A stretch of 64,000 nucleotides of DNA from Eublepharis macularius. Its lineage: Eukaryota; Chordata; Lepidosauria; Squamata; Eublepharidae. Location: the NCBI RefSeq assembly GCF_028583425.1, contig NC_072791.1, positions 30,511,368-30,575,367 of the forward strand, written 5' to 3'. Shown piece after piece: positions 32,904 to 43,774 of this stretch (position 1 is the first letter of the stretch; every line of letters starts with the position of its first letter). The notes under the pieces were generated by a model. The model was not told where the DNA came from. It was given only the letters and a program-made list of their open reading frames with translations, and ran no database searches. A program made the translations under genes and the position numbers.

Positions 32904-33260
32904 CTTTGCCCCTCCCTCCTAAATAATTTCTGCAGAAGCCATGTAATTAACCTATAGAAACAAGGGTACTAAATATGCACGATGTGATGGTGTTATCCGA
33001 GAGATAACTAAATGGCCCTTACGAGTTAATTATAGCATTCCTAAGAACTATTTATACAACATAAATCTCTATAGCTTTTTAATTTTTATCTTGCAAAACC
33101 AGAGTCACGTATTGGAATCAAAAAGGTGTGAGGCACCTCTGAAAGCTCAAAAGGGGGCTTTGATCCTGGTTATAGAACCATTTCCTGGTGGAGAGGATAC
33201 TTCAGACATTGTGTTCCCATAATCTTGATATCTGAAAATCCAGAGACTTTGTAAAGGATG
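32904..33260. repeat. Direct repeat unit 2 (~360 bp)
   Basis: Second copy of 30744-31108 in the same orientation. Confidence 0.8.
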
Positions 33261-33775
33261 GTGCCCCGTTCTTTGGTTCCAGTCAAGCCAAAGAATCTTG
33301 ATGGGGTGCTCCTAAAACTGGTATTAGTAGGGGGCCATACGGGCCAGGTAACAGTATGATAAGAATATAATAAAGTTACTGATATGGTAGCTCCAGAACA
33401 GTGAGAAACAAGTGAACACAAGGCAGGTTTGAGACATTAAATGGTTCTTGTCTGGGCTCCCGAAGGCCAGCCTGTCCTGCCAAAGGAAGCAAATAGCACA
33501 AGGGACAGTTTTATGAAAGTCTATGAAAGCCATGTTTGCTCCTGCATTGAAGAAAATCACTAAGTACAGGATTTTCACCTTGTTATAGAAGTCTGATCAC
33601 ACAACCGCAAAGGACAATGCCCAGAGTAATCTCCCCAGTTCACGTGGACTTGAGTCCACCAAATGAAGAGATCACCTGTATTTTCTCTTGTCACAACTTT
33701 AGGAGTGGTGGTTTTGGCACTGGGCATGGATTATTTGGGGAGAAACAGTGCCTGTGTCAGCTGTTCTTCCATAGG
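33261..33775 (+). other. Intergenic, no feature
   Basis: Short unrelated frames only. Confidence 0.3.
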
Positions 33776-34073
33776 TAAAAAGGTAAAGGTAGTCCCCTGT
33801 GCAAGCACCGAGTCATTACTGGCCCATGGGGGGACGTCACATCATGACGTTTTCTTGGCTGACTTGTTACGGGGTGGTTTGCCATTGCCTTCCCCAGTCA
33901 TCTACACTTTACCCCCAGGAAACTGGGTACTCATTTTACCGACCTCAAAAGTATGGAAGTCTGAGTCAACCTTGAGCCGGTTACCTGGACCCGGGTTCCA
34001 CCAGGATTGAACTCAGGTCGTGAGCAGAGCTTGGGCTGCAGTACTGCAGCTTACCACTCTGTGCCACGGGGCT
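33776..34073 (-). mobile_element. Sauria SINE
   Basis: The - strand head AGCCCCGTGGCACAGAGTGG, B box GAGTTCAATCC, and the body to the (TTTACC)n tail at 33776-33791. Flanks TCTTCCATAGG and TCTTCTATAGG look like an aged target duplication. Confidence 0.88.
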
Positions 34074-34880
34074 TCCTTCTTCTATAGGTAGGGATCCCCA
34101 TAAGGGATCTTGGGATGGGGCATGGCAAGGACAAGCTCAGCTCGGGGGCTGTCAGGGCATGCCCGCTTCAAGGTGACAGGGGAGCCACGCACAGGTTTCC
34201 GCTGATATGGATCCCACTAATTGTCATCCTGCAGGCTGAAGCGGCGACGGCATCATCAACTGACAGGCGGGTCAGCCGATGCTGGGATTTGTGCCCTATG
34301 CTGAGCCAATACTCCTATCACTGTAACCAATAAAATAGTGGACTTTTATACTCCAATTTTGATCTCCTATCTTTGTTGCCTTACCCCTCACCCTTGAGCT
34401 GCCCCCACAACCATTGCCAAAAAGTACAAAGAACAGCTCCAAATCCATTGCATCATATTTACCCTTTTCCCTCCTTTTATAATTTGTATTTACTCCGTTT
34501 AATGGTTAATAATAAATATTGAATATTGTGTGTGCTTGGTTTATAAATGGCAAAGCCAGAAGCAGTGCAGTCCAGTTGAATGCCACTGGGATTTTGGGAG
34601 GATTTTGTAAGTATGAAAGACATTTTTTCTGTACCTTTGATAAACATTATGCAATTTAATCATTCACTCACCCACCTCTGGTTTCTCTAGTGGCTTAAGG
34701 TCAACGGGACTAAATCAAAGTCAGCAGAATGAAATCTAAATGTAATGCTTAAATTGGTAAAGGTGGATCCACTTTTTTGCTTTGTGTTATCAGAAGGAAA
34801 TCTGAGGTGCAGAATCTCAGATAGGATATTTGCATGGGAATTTAACCCACTCCTAGTATAGCATTTAATCATCTAACAAG
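34074..34880 (+). other. Unclassified repeat-like stretch and spacer
   Basis: About 34100-34340 is GC-rich and ends CACTGTAACCAATAAAATAG, which looks like the end of an interspersed element of unknown family. The remainder to 34880 is AT-rich without features. Confidence 0.35.
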
Positions 34881-35637
34881 AAGCCCAGAAATTTCAAAAA
34901 GATACCTCAGTTTTGCACACGTTGCCCTGATACTAGCTTTGCATCATAGATCATCTGGATGGGGCAGATGTTGTTTTTCTCTTCTACTGCAAGGGGGGGA
35001 AGCTGAGTAACTTATTCCACTCCCTTCAAAAAAATATCTTCTGATGTCTAAAAATGTAAAATGATTTTTCAGTCTTAGATAAGGAGACAAGCAGAGGAAC
35101 TCAACACCGATTGATATGTGGCCTATTTTCTTCCCTTCTAATAGAAGTGGGAGTCAGCCGAACTTCTGAAAATTGAATAATAGCTTAGCAGCTTTTGAGA
35201 TAAAGAGATCACTGTGGCCTAGAATTATGATCCTCATACAGGTATTAAGTAAATATGAAATAGTTTCACAGTTCTGAAGAAGATTTTAGAATGACAATTC
35301 CTTTTTTAAAAAAAAAATCTATGGGAAATTCAAAATGAGAAATGCATAATTATAAATTTAGATCATTTTAATCATTTTTAAAAATAAAGAAAAAAACAAT
35401 ATTGGAAACTTTCTAATATAAACATTTAGTGCATAACTTTCTGAAGCTAAATTATAACTTTCCTCCATATGGAGCTCTGAGGTGGTTGAATGATTTATGG
35501 TGCTTAATTCTATATTTTGAAGTATTAATCCATCCTTCTTGCACATGTCATTCATTTCAGTGTAGTCTGGCAAGAGACATACCCAATGAATTGCATTATG
35601 GGTTTGTATCGAACATGTTGGCAATGAAGGCTCTTAC
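34881..35637 (+). other. Upstream/intron 1 region of serpin locus 2
   Basis: Paralogous to 5453-6060 in patches (see there). No exon 1 can be fixed. Confidence 0.55.
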
Positions 35638-36063
35638 TGTCAGAACTGTGGCTAGATAATGTCCTTATTCCAGACTACCCTCTGCAATCAGACAACAGTC
35701 CATTGTTTCCAAAAGGTTTTTTACTGGAGAATTAGTTCATTATAGTCCACTGGCCTGAATACAATATTCAGGATGGTACATATGCATTGTTACCAATGAC
35801 AGGCAAAGCATGAGGTACAGAGTAACAGATCCCAGCAAGCCCAACCTCCCCCCATAGTTCTCAAAACAGTCCCTTTGAAGCTAGGAAAGCGAAAGACTCT
35901 CAAGGCCGGTTCTTGGTGGAACATCGGTAGCCAAAACAATCCGTCTCTGTGAGATAGCTGCCTGGGAACCTTGGCACCTGTGAAGAAAGCATTTAAACAC
36001 TGAAAGGATTAAAGATGGAGTCGGTTAGGCAAGAACATACATGAGAGCATTTTGAACCTGACA
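35638..36063 (-). mobile_element. Solo LTR related to the 49356-56299 Gypsy family
   Basis: TGTCAG...TGACA ends, 426 bp, with CTTAC duplicated on both sides (35633-35637, 36064-36068). The sequence follows the LTR of the complete element along its length (ACTGTGGCTAGATAA, TATAGTCCACTG, ATTGTTACCAATGA) with clear divergence, so it is an older relative. It ends 26 bp before serpin exon 2. Confidence 0.92.
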
Positions 36064-36089
36064 CTTACAGCTTTTTTTCCCCCTTGCAG

Positions 36090-36774
36090 AGCAATTACAA
36101 ATCTCAAATGAAGGTCACGATCTACCTTTCCTTGTTACTGATTGGTCTTCAGTTCCACTGTTGTCACTTCATAGGACCTCAAAATGTCCAAGATAGTAAT
36201 CCAACAAAAAGACCACCAGGCCATCAAGATTCCACTTCAGAAGATGAGTGTAATAGTGACAGCAATTCCTAGCACAAGTTTGTCTCTTTTAATACTTATT
36301 TTTCATTCAGGTTGTACAAGAAAGTGGTTTCCTATCAAGTCCGCAAAAATGTTTTCTTCTATCCTGTGAGCATCTCCACTACCCCTGTCATGTTGGCCCT
36401 GGGTGCGAAACCTGAAACCCAGAGTTTCGTTTCCAGAGGACTCGGTTTTAATCTTTCAGAGCTTGAAGAGAGGGAGATACATAGAGGATTTTGCCAATTT
36501 ATCCACAGATTTAACTTGCCAAGAGAGAAAATAATGAAAACGGGGAATGTTTTGTTCTTAGAAGAGTCATTGAAAGTTCTGCCTAAATTTTTGGAGGCTG
36601 TTGAAATGCCATATCAGGTTGAAACCATTTCTACAAACTTCCTGAATGCCACAGCAGCCATACAGCAGATAAATGACTATGTGAAGAACAAAACTTATGG
36701 GGAAATAAACAATGCAATCACAAGCCTCAGTACATACACTGTCATGATCCTTGTAAATTATATCTATTTCAAAG
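36090..36774 (+). pseudogene. SERPINA-like locus 2, coding exon 2
   Basis: ATG at 36108. Signal peptide MKVTIYLSLLLIGLQFHCCH. Serpin helices follow: FRLYKKV, FFYPVSISTTPVMLALGAK, NLSELEEREIHRGF, ending NYIYFKG at a good GT donor (36775), phase 1 as in A1AT. A TAG at 36270-36272 lies in frame between the acidic N-terminal segment and FSFRLYKK. The frame is otherwise open on both sides. Together with the loss of exon 3 this is a pseudogene. Confidence 0.92.
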
Positions 36775-37129
36775 GTAAGCTTGAAAATTTAAAAATTACA
36801 AATATTGAGAACAGTAAAAAATTATTCTGTCTACTAAAGTATTGAAGATAATGCACTTCCAATCCTCTTTATAGATCATTTCGAACGTTTTTGTGTGTGT
36901 GCGGAACAAAAAATCCACCTCAAACGATTGATCATCATGCGCCCCAAGAGCATGCGAGTGTGCAAGAAGGGCCTCCAGAGAGCACTGAGGGTAAGTGCCA
37001 GGTTCCCAGTCCCTCGCCGGGGGACTCAATGGGCCTGGCAACACTAGCAATGATGGGTGATATCCCTGCCAAATTGCAAAGTCCAAAACAATTACAAATG
37101 ATTTCAGAAGAAGGAATTTTACAAAAATA
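36775..37129 (+). other. Remnant of locus 2 intron 2
   Basis: The first 100 bp resemble the start of intron 2 in locus 3. The rest (GCGCCCCAAGAGCATGCGAG) is repeat-like but unclassified. Exon 3 is not found anywhere between here and 37709. Confidence 0.5.
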
Positions 37130-37618
37130 AGGGGCTAGTTAGAAGTATGCTGAAAAGGAAACACAAGATGGTCAGATCCCCAGAGAATGGTTGGCAGCTA
37201 TTTAAAACCATACTAACAGAGGCATAGATAGATTGCACTCCCAGGTTAGGAAAAGTAACACCAAGATTCAAAGCATGCCAGCATCCACATCCAGGAAGCC
37301 ATAAAAGACAAAAATACTTCCTTTAAAATGTGGAAGGAGGTGAACAAAAGGGAGCACAATGTCTTGCAAAAGACATGTAAGTTAACGGGCAAGTGGAGAA
37401 TTTGAGGAATTGATTGCTAAAAACATAAACACAAACAATAAACTTTCTGTTAAATAGATCAGGAGCAGGAAACTGGCTAGGGAGGCAGTTGGGCCACTGG
37501 ATGGCAATGGAATAGAAGAACTACTAAAGGAGGATGGAGAGATGGCAGAGAAATTGAATGACTTCTTTTCAACTGTGCTCACTGTGGAAAGCGTGGGGAA
37601 CATACCCATATTCATGCC
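37130..37618 (+). mobile_element. CR1-like LINE fragment
   Basis: A decayed frame shows CR1 linker-region features, notably EDGEMAEKLNDFFSTVL near 37530-37585 and a WLAAI/LFKT segment near 37185. Confidence 0.65.
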
Positions 37619-37700
37619 AGCAGGGCTTTTTTTCAGCCGGAACGTGGTGGAACGGAGTTCTGGAACCTCTTGAAAATGGTCACATGGCTGGTGGCATGTG
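37619..37700 (+). mobile_element. Short DNA-transposon-like repeat end
   Basis: GCAGGGCTTTTTTTCAGCCGGAACG... followed by CTTGAAAATGGTCACATGGC is a widespread squamate repeat start. Truncated. Confidence 0.5.
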
Positions 37701-37708
37701 GAAAACAC

Positions 37709-37726
37709 AATCTGAGGGTCACTGAA
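37709..37726 (+). pseudogene. SERPINA-like locus 2, last 18 bp of exon 4
   Basis: AATCTGAGGGTCACTGAA reads NLRVTE, the expected segment just before the s5A/hinge exon. It is followed by GTAAGTATGTGGGTGGGGTT, identical to the start of locus 1 intron 4. Exon 3 and the rest of exon 4 were lost here and replaced by repeats. Confidence 0.75.
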
Positions 37727-38056
37727 GTAAGTATGTGGGTGGGGTTGGTGCTGAACATTGGATAACAATTACATTAAATCAAGTATATTTAAACACTGCA
37801 TGAGGTGCAAACCAGGCTTTCTGCAAAGAATAAACCTTAACTGGAAAAACCTGATTAAGCAAAAAAAGATCAGGAGAGGGAATAAAAGTGAGATGCTTGA
37901 TTTATTGGATTTAATTTATCCAATGTATTAATTTCCGGACACAAAGCAAAAGTCTGAGACATTGCTACCAGGTAGAGACAGAGAACGACCACTTCTTAAA
38001 TCCACTAAAAACTGAAATTTCAGTATGGTGGTATATTCTGGATTACCTAAAATATA

Positions 38057-38392
38057 GGAAAATCAAAAAGAGTCCAGTAGCACCTTTAAGACTAACCAAC
38101 TTTACTGTAGCATAAGCTTTCGAGAATCACAGTTCTATGGCTGTTGTGGGTTTTCCGGGCTGTATTGCCGTGGTCTTGGCATTGTAGTTCCTGACGTTTT
38201 GCCAGCAGCTGTGGCTGGCATCTTCAGAGGTGTAGCACCAAAAGACAGAGATCTCTCAGTGTCACAGTGTGGAAAAGATGTAGGTCATTTGTATCTACTC
38301 AGGAGGGGTGGGGTTGAGCTGAGTCATCCTGTAAGAGTTTCCCAGGGTGTGGAATGCTAATGGCGGGAGGCTTCACTGTATCCTGAGGAGGG
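38057..38392 (-). mobile_element. Penelope-like terminal fragment
   Basis: Carries the AGTCCAGTAGCACCTTTAAGACTAACC terminus, directly joined to the GTTGTGGGTTTTCCGGGCTGTATTGCC segment that forms the arms of the 20235 foldback. This links those two repeats to one family. Confidence 0.6.
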
Positions 38393-38850
38393 GGGGCACA
38401 CCAAAGGGCATTCCAGCATTCCACCTCACAAAAATAACCCAACTCAGTCAACATCAGAGAATCACAAAAACAATTCCTGTCAAAAACACTTTATTTCTTG
38501 AACAGCTTTAGGTTACACAGCAGGGGGGCACACCAAAGGGCATAGCAGCAGTATCTTACACAAAAATAACACAACTCACTTCACATTAAAGAATAACCTG
38601 AAAAATTGCTGTCAAAAACGGTGAAGTGGGTTGTATTATTTTGTGTAGTACACTGCTATCATGCCCTGTTATGCCCTCCTACTGTGTAACCTAAAGCAGT
38701 TAAAGAAATAAAGTGTTTTTGACAAGAATTGTGTTTTTGTGATTCTCTGATGTTAAGTGAGAGTTGTGTTATTTTTCTGTGTGGGGGACTGCTGGTGTAA
38801 TGTGTCATAATGCTTTGCCTACTTGTACTTTGAAAGGGAGAAAATAATTT
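38393..38850. repeat. Large imperfect inverted repeat
   Basis: The left side (AACATCAGAGAATCACAAAAACAATTCCTGTC and so on, 38448-38520) is repeated in reverse complement at 38681-38760. The arms are about 200 bp and the centre is near 38625. The left arm also holds a second direct partial copy (38522-38617). Confidence 0.8.
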
Positions 38851-39267
38851 TTTAAAAACTGTATTTTGTGTTGTTCATGTTTTATTCTTTGTTGTGCAGT
38901 TGGTTCCCATCATAGGGAACAATGGGGAAGCTGGCCAGCCATCTCTGTAGGTGGTGGGGGTGTCAGGGGGTGGATGTCTGTGTGTCAGGTCAGGTGCTCT
39001 TTCCCAGGGACAAGTTGGCACTCAGAAGTTTGTCCACCATTGTGGCACCCCTGGGCTGTGCGGAATTGCCCAGGGAAAGAGAGTTTAGACGTTCCCAGCA
39101 TAGGGAACAAAGGGGGAGGGCTGGCCAGCCTGTTCCTGGGGTTATGGGTGTAGGGCTGCTGGGGGTGGATTTAGGTCTGTGAAGGGCTAATGTGGGGATT
39201 TGGGTCTGTGTGTGGCAGCTGGGGGGAATTGGGTTTGTGTGGGGCTGCAGGGGGTGGACTTTGGGGG

Positions 39268-39590
39268 CTGAGAGCACCTACTTGGGAAGGCCATGAAATG
39301 CCCCCCCCCCAAGTGGGAGCTGGCTGAGCCTTGGTGGGGGTGGGAGGAAAGGTGGGAGAAGGGCCCCTGAGGGTTGGGGGGCATTTTGCATGCAAACTGC
39401 CACCCCTGGCAAGACAAGCCTCCCCCAGCTGTAAGTAGTAGAGAAGAGAGCACCTACTTAGGGAGGCCATGAAATGCCCCCCCAAGTGGGAGCAGGCTGA
39501 GCCTTGGTGAGGGTGGGAGTAAAGGTGGGAGAAGGGCCCCTGAGGGTTGGGGGCATTTTGCATACAAAATGCCACCCCTGGCAAAGGAAG
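39268..39590 (+). repeat. Tandem duplication, two units of ~150-180 bp
   Basis: GAGAGCACCTACTT..GG and the following 140 bp appear twice (from 39269 and from 39448), G-rich with CCCCCCC tracts. Confidence 0.85.
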
Positions 39591-39639
39591 CCTGCCTCTT
39601 CATTTTTCCCCATAGGAAATAATGGAGATCAGCAGCAGC

Positions 39640-40020
39640 AAGCACAAAATTGGAGATTAGCAGCAGCAACCTAAAGCTATGCCCTTTTATAGGTGAGGAT
39701 AGGGGGACCTGGTTTGGGGGCCATAACATGGCCCCCCAATCTGTCTGAAACTTGGGGGGTTGTTAGAGGGGAGTTAGAGGAAGGCCTCCACCAATTTTGG
39801 GTTGATTCGGTGGGAAAATGCCTCCCCCAGGCTTCAGAGAAGCCTGGGGGAGGCTTTTTCCCATTGAAAAAGCTTTCCCGAATCGCCCCGAATCGCCCCG
39901 AATCGATTCGGGGCATGCCGATTTGGGATTCCCGAATCGATTCGGGATTCCCCAAATCATCCCGAATCAGGGTGATTCGGGATTTTTTCGGGATTCGGAT
40001 TCCCGAACTGCACACCCCTA
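39640..40020. mobile_element. hAT-type MITE end with dense CCCGAATC motifs
   Basis: Ends in TGCACACCCCTA, the same terminus as the 16535 element. The last 140 bp hold about ten copies of CCCGAATC or its complement GATTCGGG, like hAT subterminal arrays. The 5' terminus was not found. Confidence 0.6.
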
Positions 40021-41580
40021 GTGCAGACACTATGCCAACATTGAAAGGGGCAATCCCCAAGGTGTGGCCAGAGTTATTCAGCTCCCTAAGGTGCTCCAGT
40101 TGTGCATCCTCCGTTCTCAATGCCATGTCACCAATACCAACGGCATAGCCCTCAGGCACCTGTTGTGTGCCACAAAAGACAATGCCCCCACCCCACTGCC
40201 ACACTCACTGGAGCCACAGGAACGTAGGCCAACAAGAAGTACAGTGCCCACCATTGTCCCCAGCAGGAGTCCCCGCCCTACAAATGCCAGCCACTGAGGA
40301 TAGCTCTGGCAAATATAAACCCCAGCCAAGACCAAGTTATCTTATGGGTCCTGCTGGTCAGCCAGAGGCTGTTTTTGGGCTGGCCCCTGCACTGGACTCA
40401 GGAGTAAATGAGTGTAGTACTGATGGTCCAGTTCATGATGGCTTGTTTCCCTGCTGGACTCTGGCCTGCAGATGCAGATTGCAACATTATGGCATCTGAG
40501 CCCTAGCTTGCTGCCATGGTTTGTATCTGCATGGGGTAGAGGAGGCTGGGAGTGGGGGGGGGCGGTGTTGGGGGCCATCCTCACCTGCTAATGCTCCCTG
40601 GAGGGCAATCACCCCCTGCCAGGATCATGGTTGTGCTTGGACCTTGGCAGCCCCCTGGGCCTCAGCTCCTGCAGGCAGAGGGATGTTTACTGGGGTAGGG
40701 GTATGTGTTTGCAGTCTCTGGGCTGGACTGCCAGGGACCTGACTATCCCCCCAGTCTGGCTTGTCCCTTTGGCAGCAGCCCACCTCCTGCCTGCCTATCT
40801 CCCCTTAATCTGCCTGCTGCTGGGTGGTGAGGGGTGTCTCCTGGGGGCATTAGGGCTGCCGGTGCCATCCTTACCTTGCTGGGATGCATTGTCCATGCCC
40901 CTTGTAGGCAGGGATGCCAACCCATACTTGGGAAGTACATGGAGATTTGGGCATAGAGCCTGAAGAAGATTGGGTTTGGAGAAGGGGGACCTCAGTGGGT
41001 TATAATGCCATAAAGTCCATCCTCCAAAGCAGCCATTTCCGGGGATGGCCACTATGGCACTCCCTTTCTCTTTGTGTGTGGGTCCCACAACCATGATACA
41101 AGATGCTAAGTCACTAACATGGGCCTGAACTACCTAGTCCAGGAACACACAATTGATTGTATATGCCTCGGCCTGAGTTTGTTTGTTTTTTTAATTATTT
41201 ACATTATTTATAGTTTGCCCTTCTTATTGAGATTCAAGTTACACAGTGTAAGTCAACAGCACCCATGTGTGTGTGTGGGGGGGGATTCATTTTCCACCTT
41301 CCATTGGCACCTATGGGCTAGGCCACATTTTTTGACAGTGGAGTTGTGGCACCCTCATGTGGAAACCTGCTGCTGGAGCAACTCAGGGAGCTGACTAAGT
41401 CCTACCGCTTCTCTGGCCACTCCCCTTTCTGCACCAACATTGCAGGTATGCTCAATTAGCTGCAGTAGACAGCGATGATACTGCCACACCTTCAGCATGT
41501 ACTCCAAGCGATAGCAGCATAACTTCAGGATGCACACGGGGAGTGCTTATTTAGCTTTCTGTGCACTTTCAGCTCTGGGC
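40021..41580. other. Unclassified, probably repeat-derived, locus 2 intron 4
   Basis: GC-rich in part with several moderate open frames on both strands, none recognisable. A piece at 40910-41050 is a reverse copy of the repeat at 56849-57062 (both have the AAAGCAGCCATTT-like and ATAATGCCATA phrases). Confidence 0.4.
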
Positions 41581-42044
41581 TTCAGGATGGCCCTGAAAGT
41601 AACATCCACGTATCCATACAGCAAATGCAAGATACAAGATATTGGAAATTTAGGTATTTCAAGAAGGAGTCCTGAAAATTATTTTCATTCAGAAACAATT
41701 GGTTTAGATTCTGGGGTCTTGGCGGTAATAAATGTAAATGTAGGGTTTGAGAGTGTGCATACCTGGAGTGATTGCAGCTGACAGAGGAAACTATGTCAGG
41801 TGGTCAATTCTCCTCGTAAAAAGACAACCATGTTATCTTTAAGGGAAGACTTGGCCAAATCTCCAGGAAATTTTTCCTTGGAACACTATGGTAGTTCCTC
41901 CACCATCGCTAATGAAAGACCAAACAACTCATTTACTATTAGTCCCAGGATAGCTTCTTGATCACTTTATATTTCATGAGAAAATAAATAGGCAGGCCCA
42001 CCTCTGTTGTATATGTGGACTATAAATGTTTTCTTTTTCTTTAG
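41581..42044 (+). other. Locus 2 intron 4, 3' part
   Basis: The last 130 bp match the end of locus 1 intron 4 (AGGCAGGCYCACCTCT, CATTTCATGAGAAAA). Acceptor TTTCTTTAG ends at 42044. Confidence 0.6.
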
Positions 42045-42250
42045 GCTGTTCATCATGCTGTGCTGGTTGTTCAAGAGGGTAGAACTGAGCCAAGTGCACA
42101 AAAGATCTTGTATTATCGCAAGGGTTTGAGAGTCATACTACACCTCCTCTTCACATTAAATTTAACAAACCGTTCCTGTTGTTTATTATTGACAAGTCAA
42201 AAGGAACCATTCTCTTAATGGGAAAAATTGTAAACCCAACCAAGAAATAA
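42045..42250 (+). pseudogene. SERPINA-like locus 2, exon 5
   Basis: Starts AVHHAVLVVQEGRTEPSAQK: a typical inhibitory-style hinge (EGRTEPSA against EKGTEAAGA in A1AT). The C-terminal part IKFNKPFLLFIIDKSKGTI and MGKIVNPTKK is in another frame, so a length change lies inside the reactive loop (206 bp against 192 bp in locus 1). Stop TAA at 42248-42250. Confidence 0.9.
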
Positions 42251-42375
42251 GTATTGAGTTGCCAGCCACAGAACTGAAATTACAGTCTTTCAGCTTGACT
42301 ACAAACTGAAGTTTTAACTTTGTACTTTCATTCACATTCAGTTTTGCCCTTATATAAGTAGTTGTTCTGAGGATG

Positions 42376-42381
42376 AATAAA
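42376..42381 (+). promoter_or_regulatory. Polyadenylation signal AATAAA of serpin locus 2
   Basis: AATAAA lies 126 bp after the exon 5 stop in the 3' UTR block shared with locus 1. It fits the position of a serpin poly(A) signal. Confidence 0.65.
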
Positions 42382-42447
42382 ATAATGACTGAAAAGTGTT
42401 TGTGTAATTTTTTATAAAATATATATTGTCATCTTTAGGATTGGTGT

Positions 42448-42676
42448 AGCCAGTTTGGTGTAGTGGTTAAGAGCGGCAGGACTCTAATCTGGAGAACCAG
42501 GTTTGATTCCCCACTCCTCCACTTGAAGTCAGCTGGGTGACCTTGGGTCAGCTCTCTCAGAGCTCTCTCAGACCCACCCACCTCACAGGGTGATTGTCGT
42601 GAGGGTAATAATAACACAGTTTGTAAACTGCTCTGAATGGGCATTAAGTAGTCCTAAAGGGTGGTATATAAATCAT
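42448..42676 (+). mobile_element. tRNA-derived SINE
   Basis: A box TGGTGTAGTGG (42457-42467) and B box GGTTTGATTCC (42500-42510) are 32 bp apart. The body has CTCAGACCCACCCACCTCACAGGGTG and the tail GGGTGGTATATAAATC, then a (GTT)n run to about 42714. Confidence 0.88.
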
Positions 42677-42714
42677 ATGTTGTTGTTGCTGCTGTTATTG
42701 TTGTTGTTGTTGTA
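42677..42714 (+). repeat. (GTT)n microsatellite at SINE tail
   Basis: GTTGTTGTTGCTGCTGTTATTGTTGTTG run directly after the SINE. Confidence 0.9.
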
Positions 42715-43774
42715 TCATTGGCCATGCCAAGCAGTTTGAGCAGAAGTTGACAATCAGTGATATATTTTCCAACATATTCAAGAAAGCAGTATAATCACAG
42801 AAAATGAACACAGCTGAAATAATTCGAGCATGTCTGAACAGTTCAACAAATGGCCAGCTGGCGATTTCCGGTTTGGGCTTCATGGAGGTCTGACGCAGCT
42901 CCATTTGCGGAGCTGACCGGACTGCCGTTTTAAGTGGCCGGCGGGGGAAAAATAGCCCGCGGCCGACTGCTCTCAGGCGGAGAGCAGGCAAAGAACGCTC
43001 AAGACCCTAGGGTGTGCTAGATCTCGGACGAGGGGGGGCTCTACACAACGGGTCCCCTCCCGATCCTTGAGGTCCCACCCTGCAACGGGTCGGCTACAAT
43101 CTCTGCGGCAGTTCTGGGGCCAATTCGGCTGGCATAAGACCTACATACCCAAGCTTCGATTGAGGGAAGAAACGGAGAGGAGAAGTTAAAATCGAAACAG
43201 CGATTACAACCCGAGAAAAGTGAATGAGAAGGTAAAGATCACTATCTTCTGTTACGGGACAGATTGATTAAAGCAGAGAGGAATAAAAGTAGATTTTCAA
43301 ACTGCAACAGGCTAACGATAAAGAGGGGAAGACTCGGCAAGAGTTGTATTTGAAAAGAGACTCAGTTTAAAGAGGTTATTAAAGGAATTGGATTATTGTT
43401 TTGAATACTTGCGGTTATGGAGCTGTGAGAAAAAGACACCATCGCGAGACCTACTGTGGGAAGTCGGGAGACAGGAAGTGCGTAACAACAATAGAGTTGC
43501 TGGAGAGAAGCGGCCCTTGCTGGAGGGCAGGAAGAAGGGAATCGCCATCTTTGAAAGGGGAAGGGTCGCGGCCTCAGCGGAAAAGGAAGTAGGCCATCTT
43601 GGATTGCAAAATCATAGAGAAACCATAGAGAAAAGACGCCCGACATTTTGGACTCTTTAAAATTTAATTTTTGTAAGAAGACCGGGACATTTGAAATAAA
43701 AGGACATTAAATTTTACGCCACGGAGTTAAGGAAGAGAGCGGACTCGTGGGAGCGAGCCAAAGCAAGCCCCACA

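Noticed and set aside
39677-40204. 175-residue open frame on the - strand
   Set aside because: It crosses the hAT terminus at 40020 and contains the CCCGAATC array; no family recognised.
42448-42530. Possible tRNA gene
   Set aside because: A and B boxes are present but no cloverleaf end is seen and a SINE body and tail follow.
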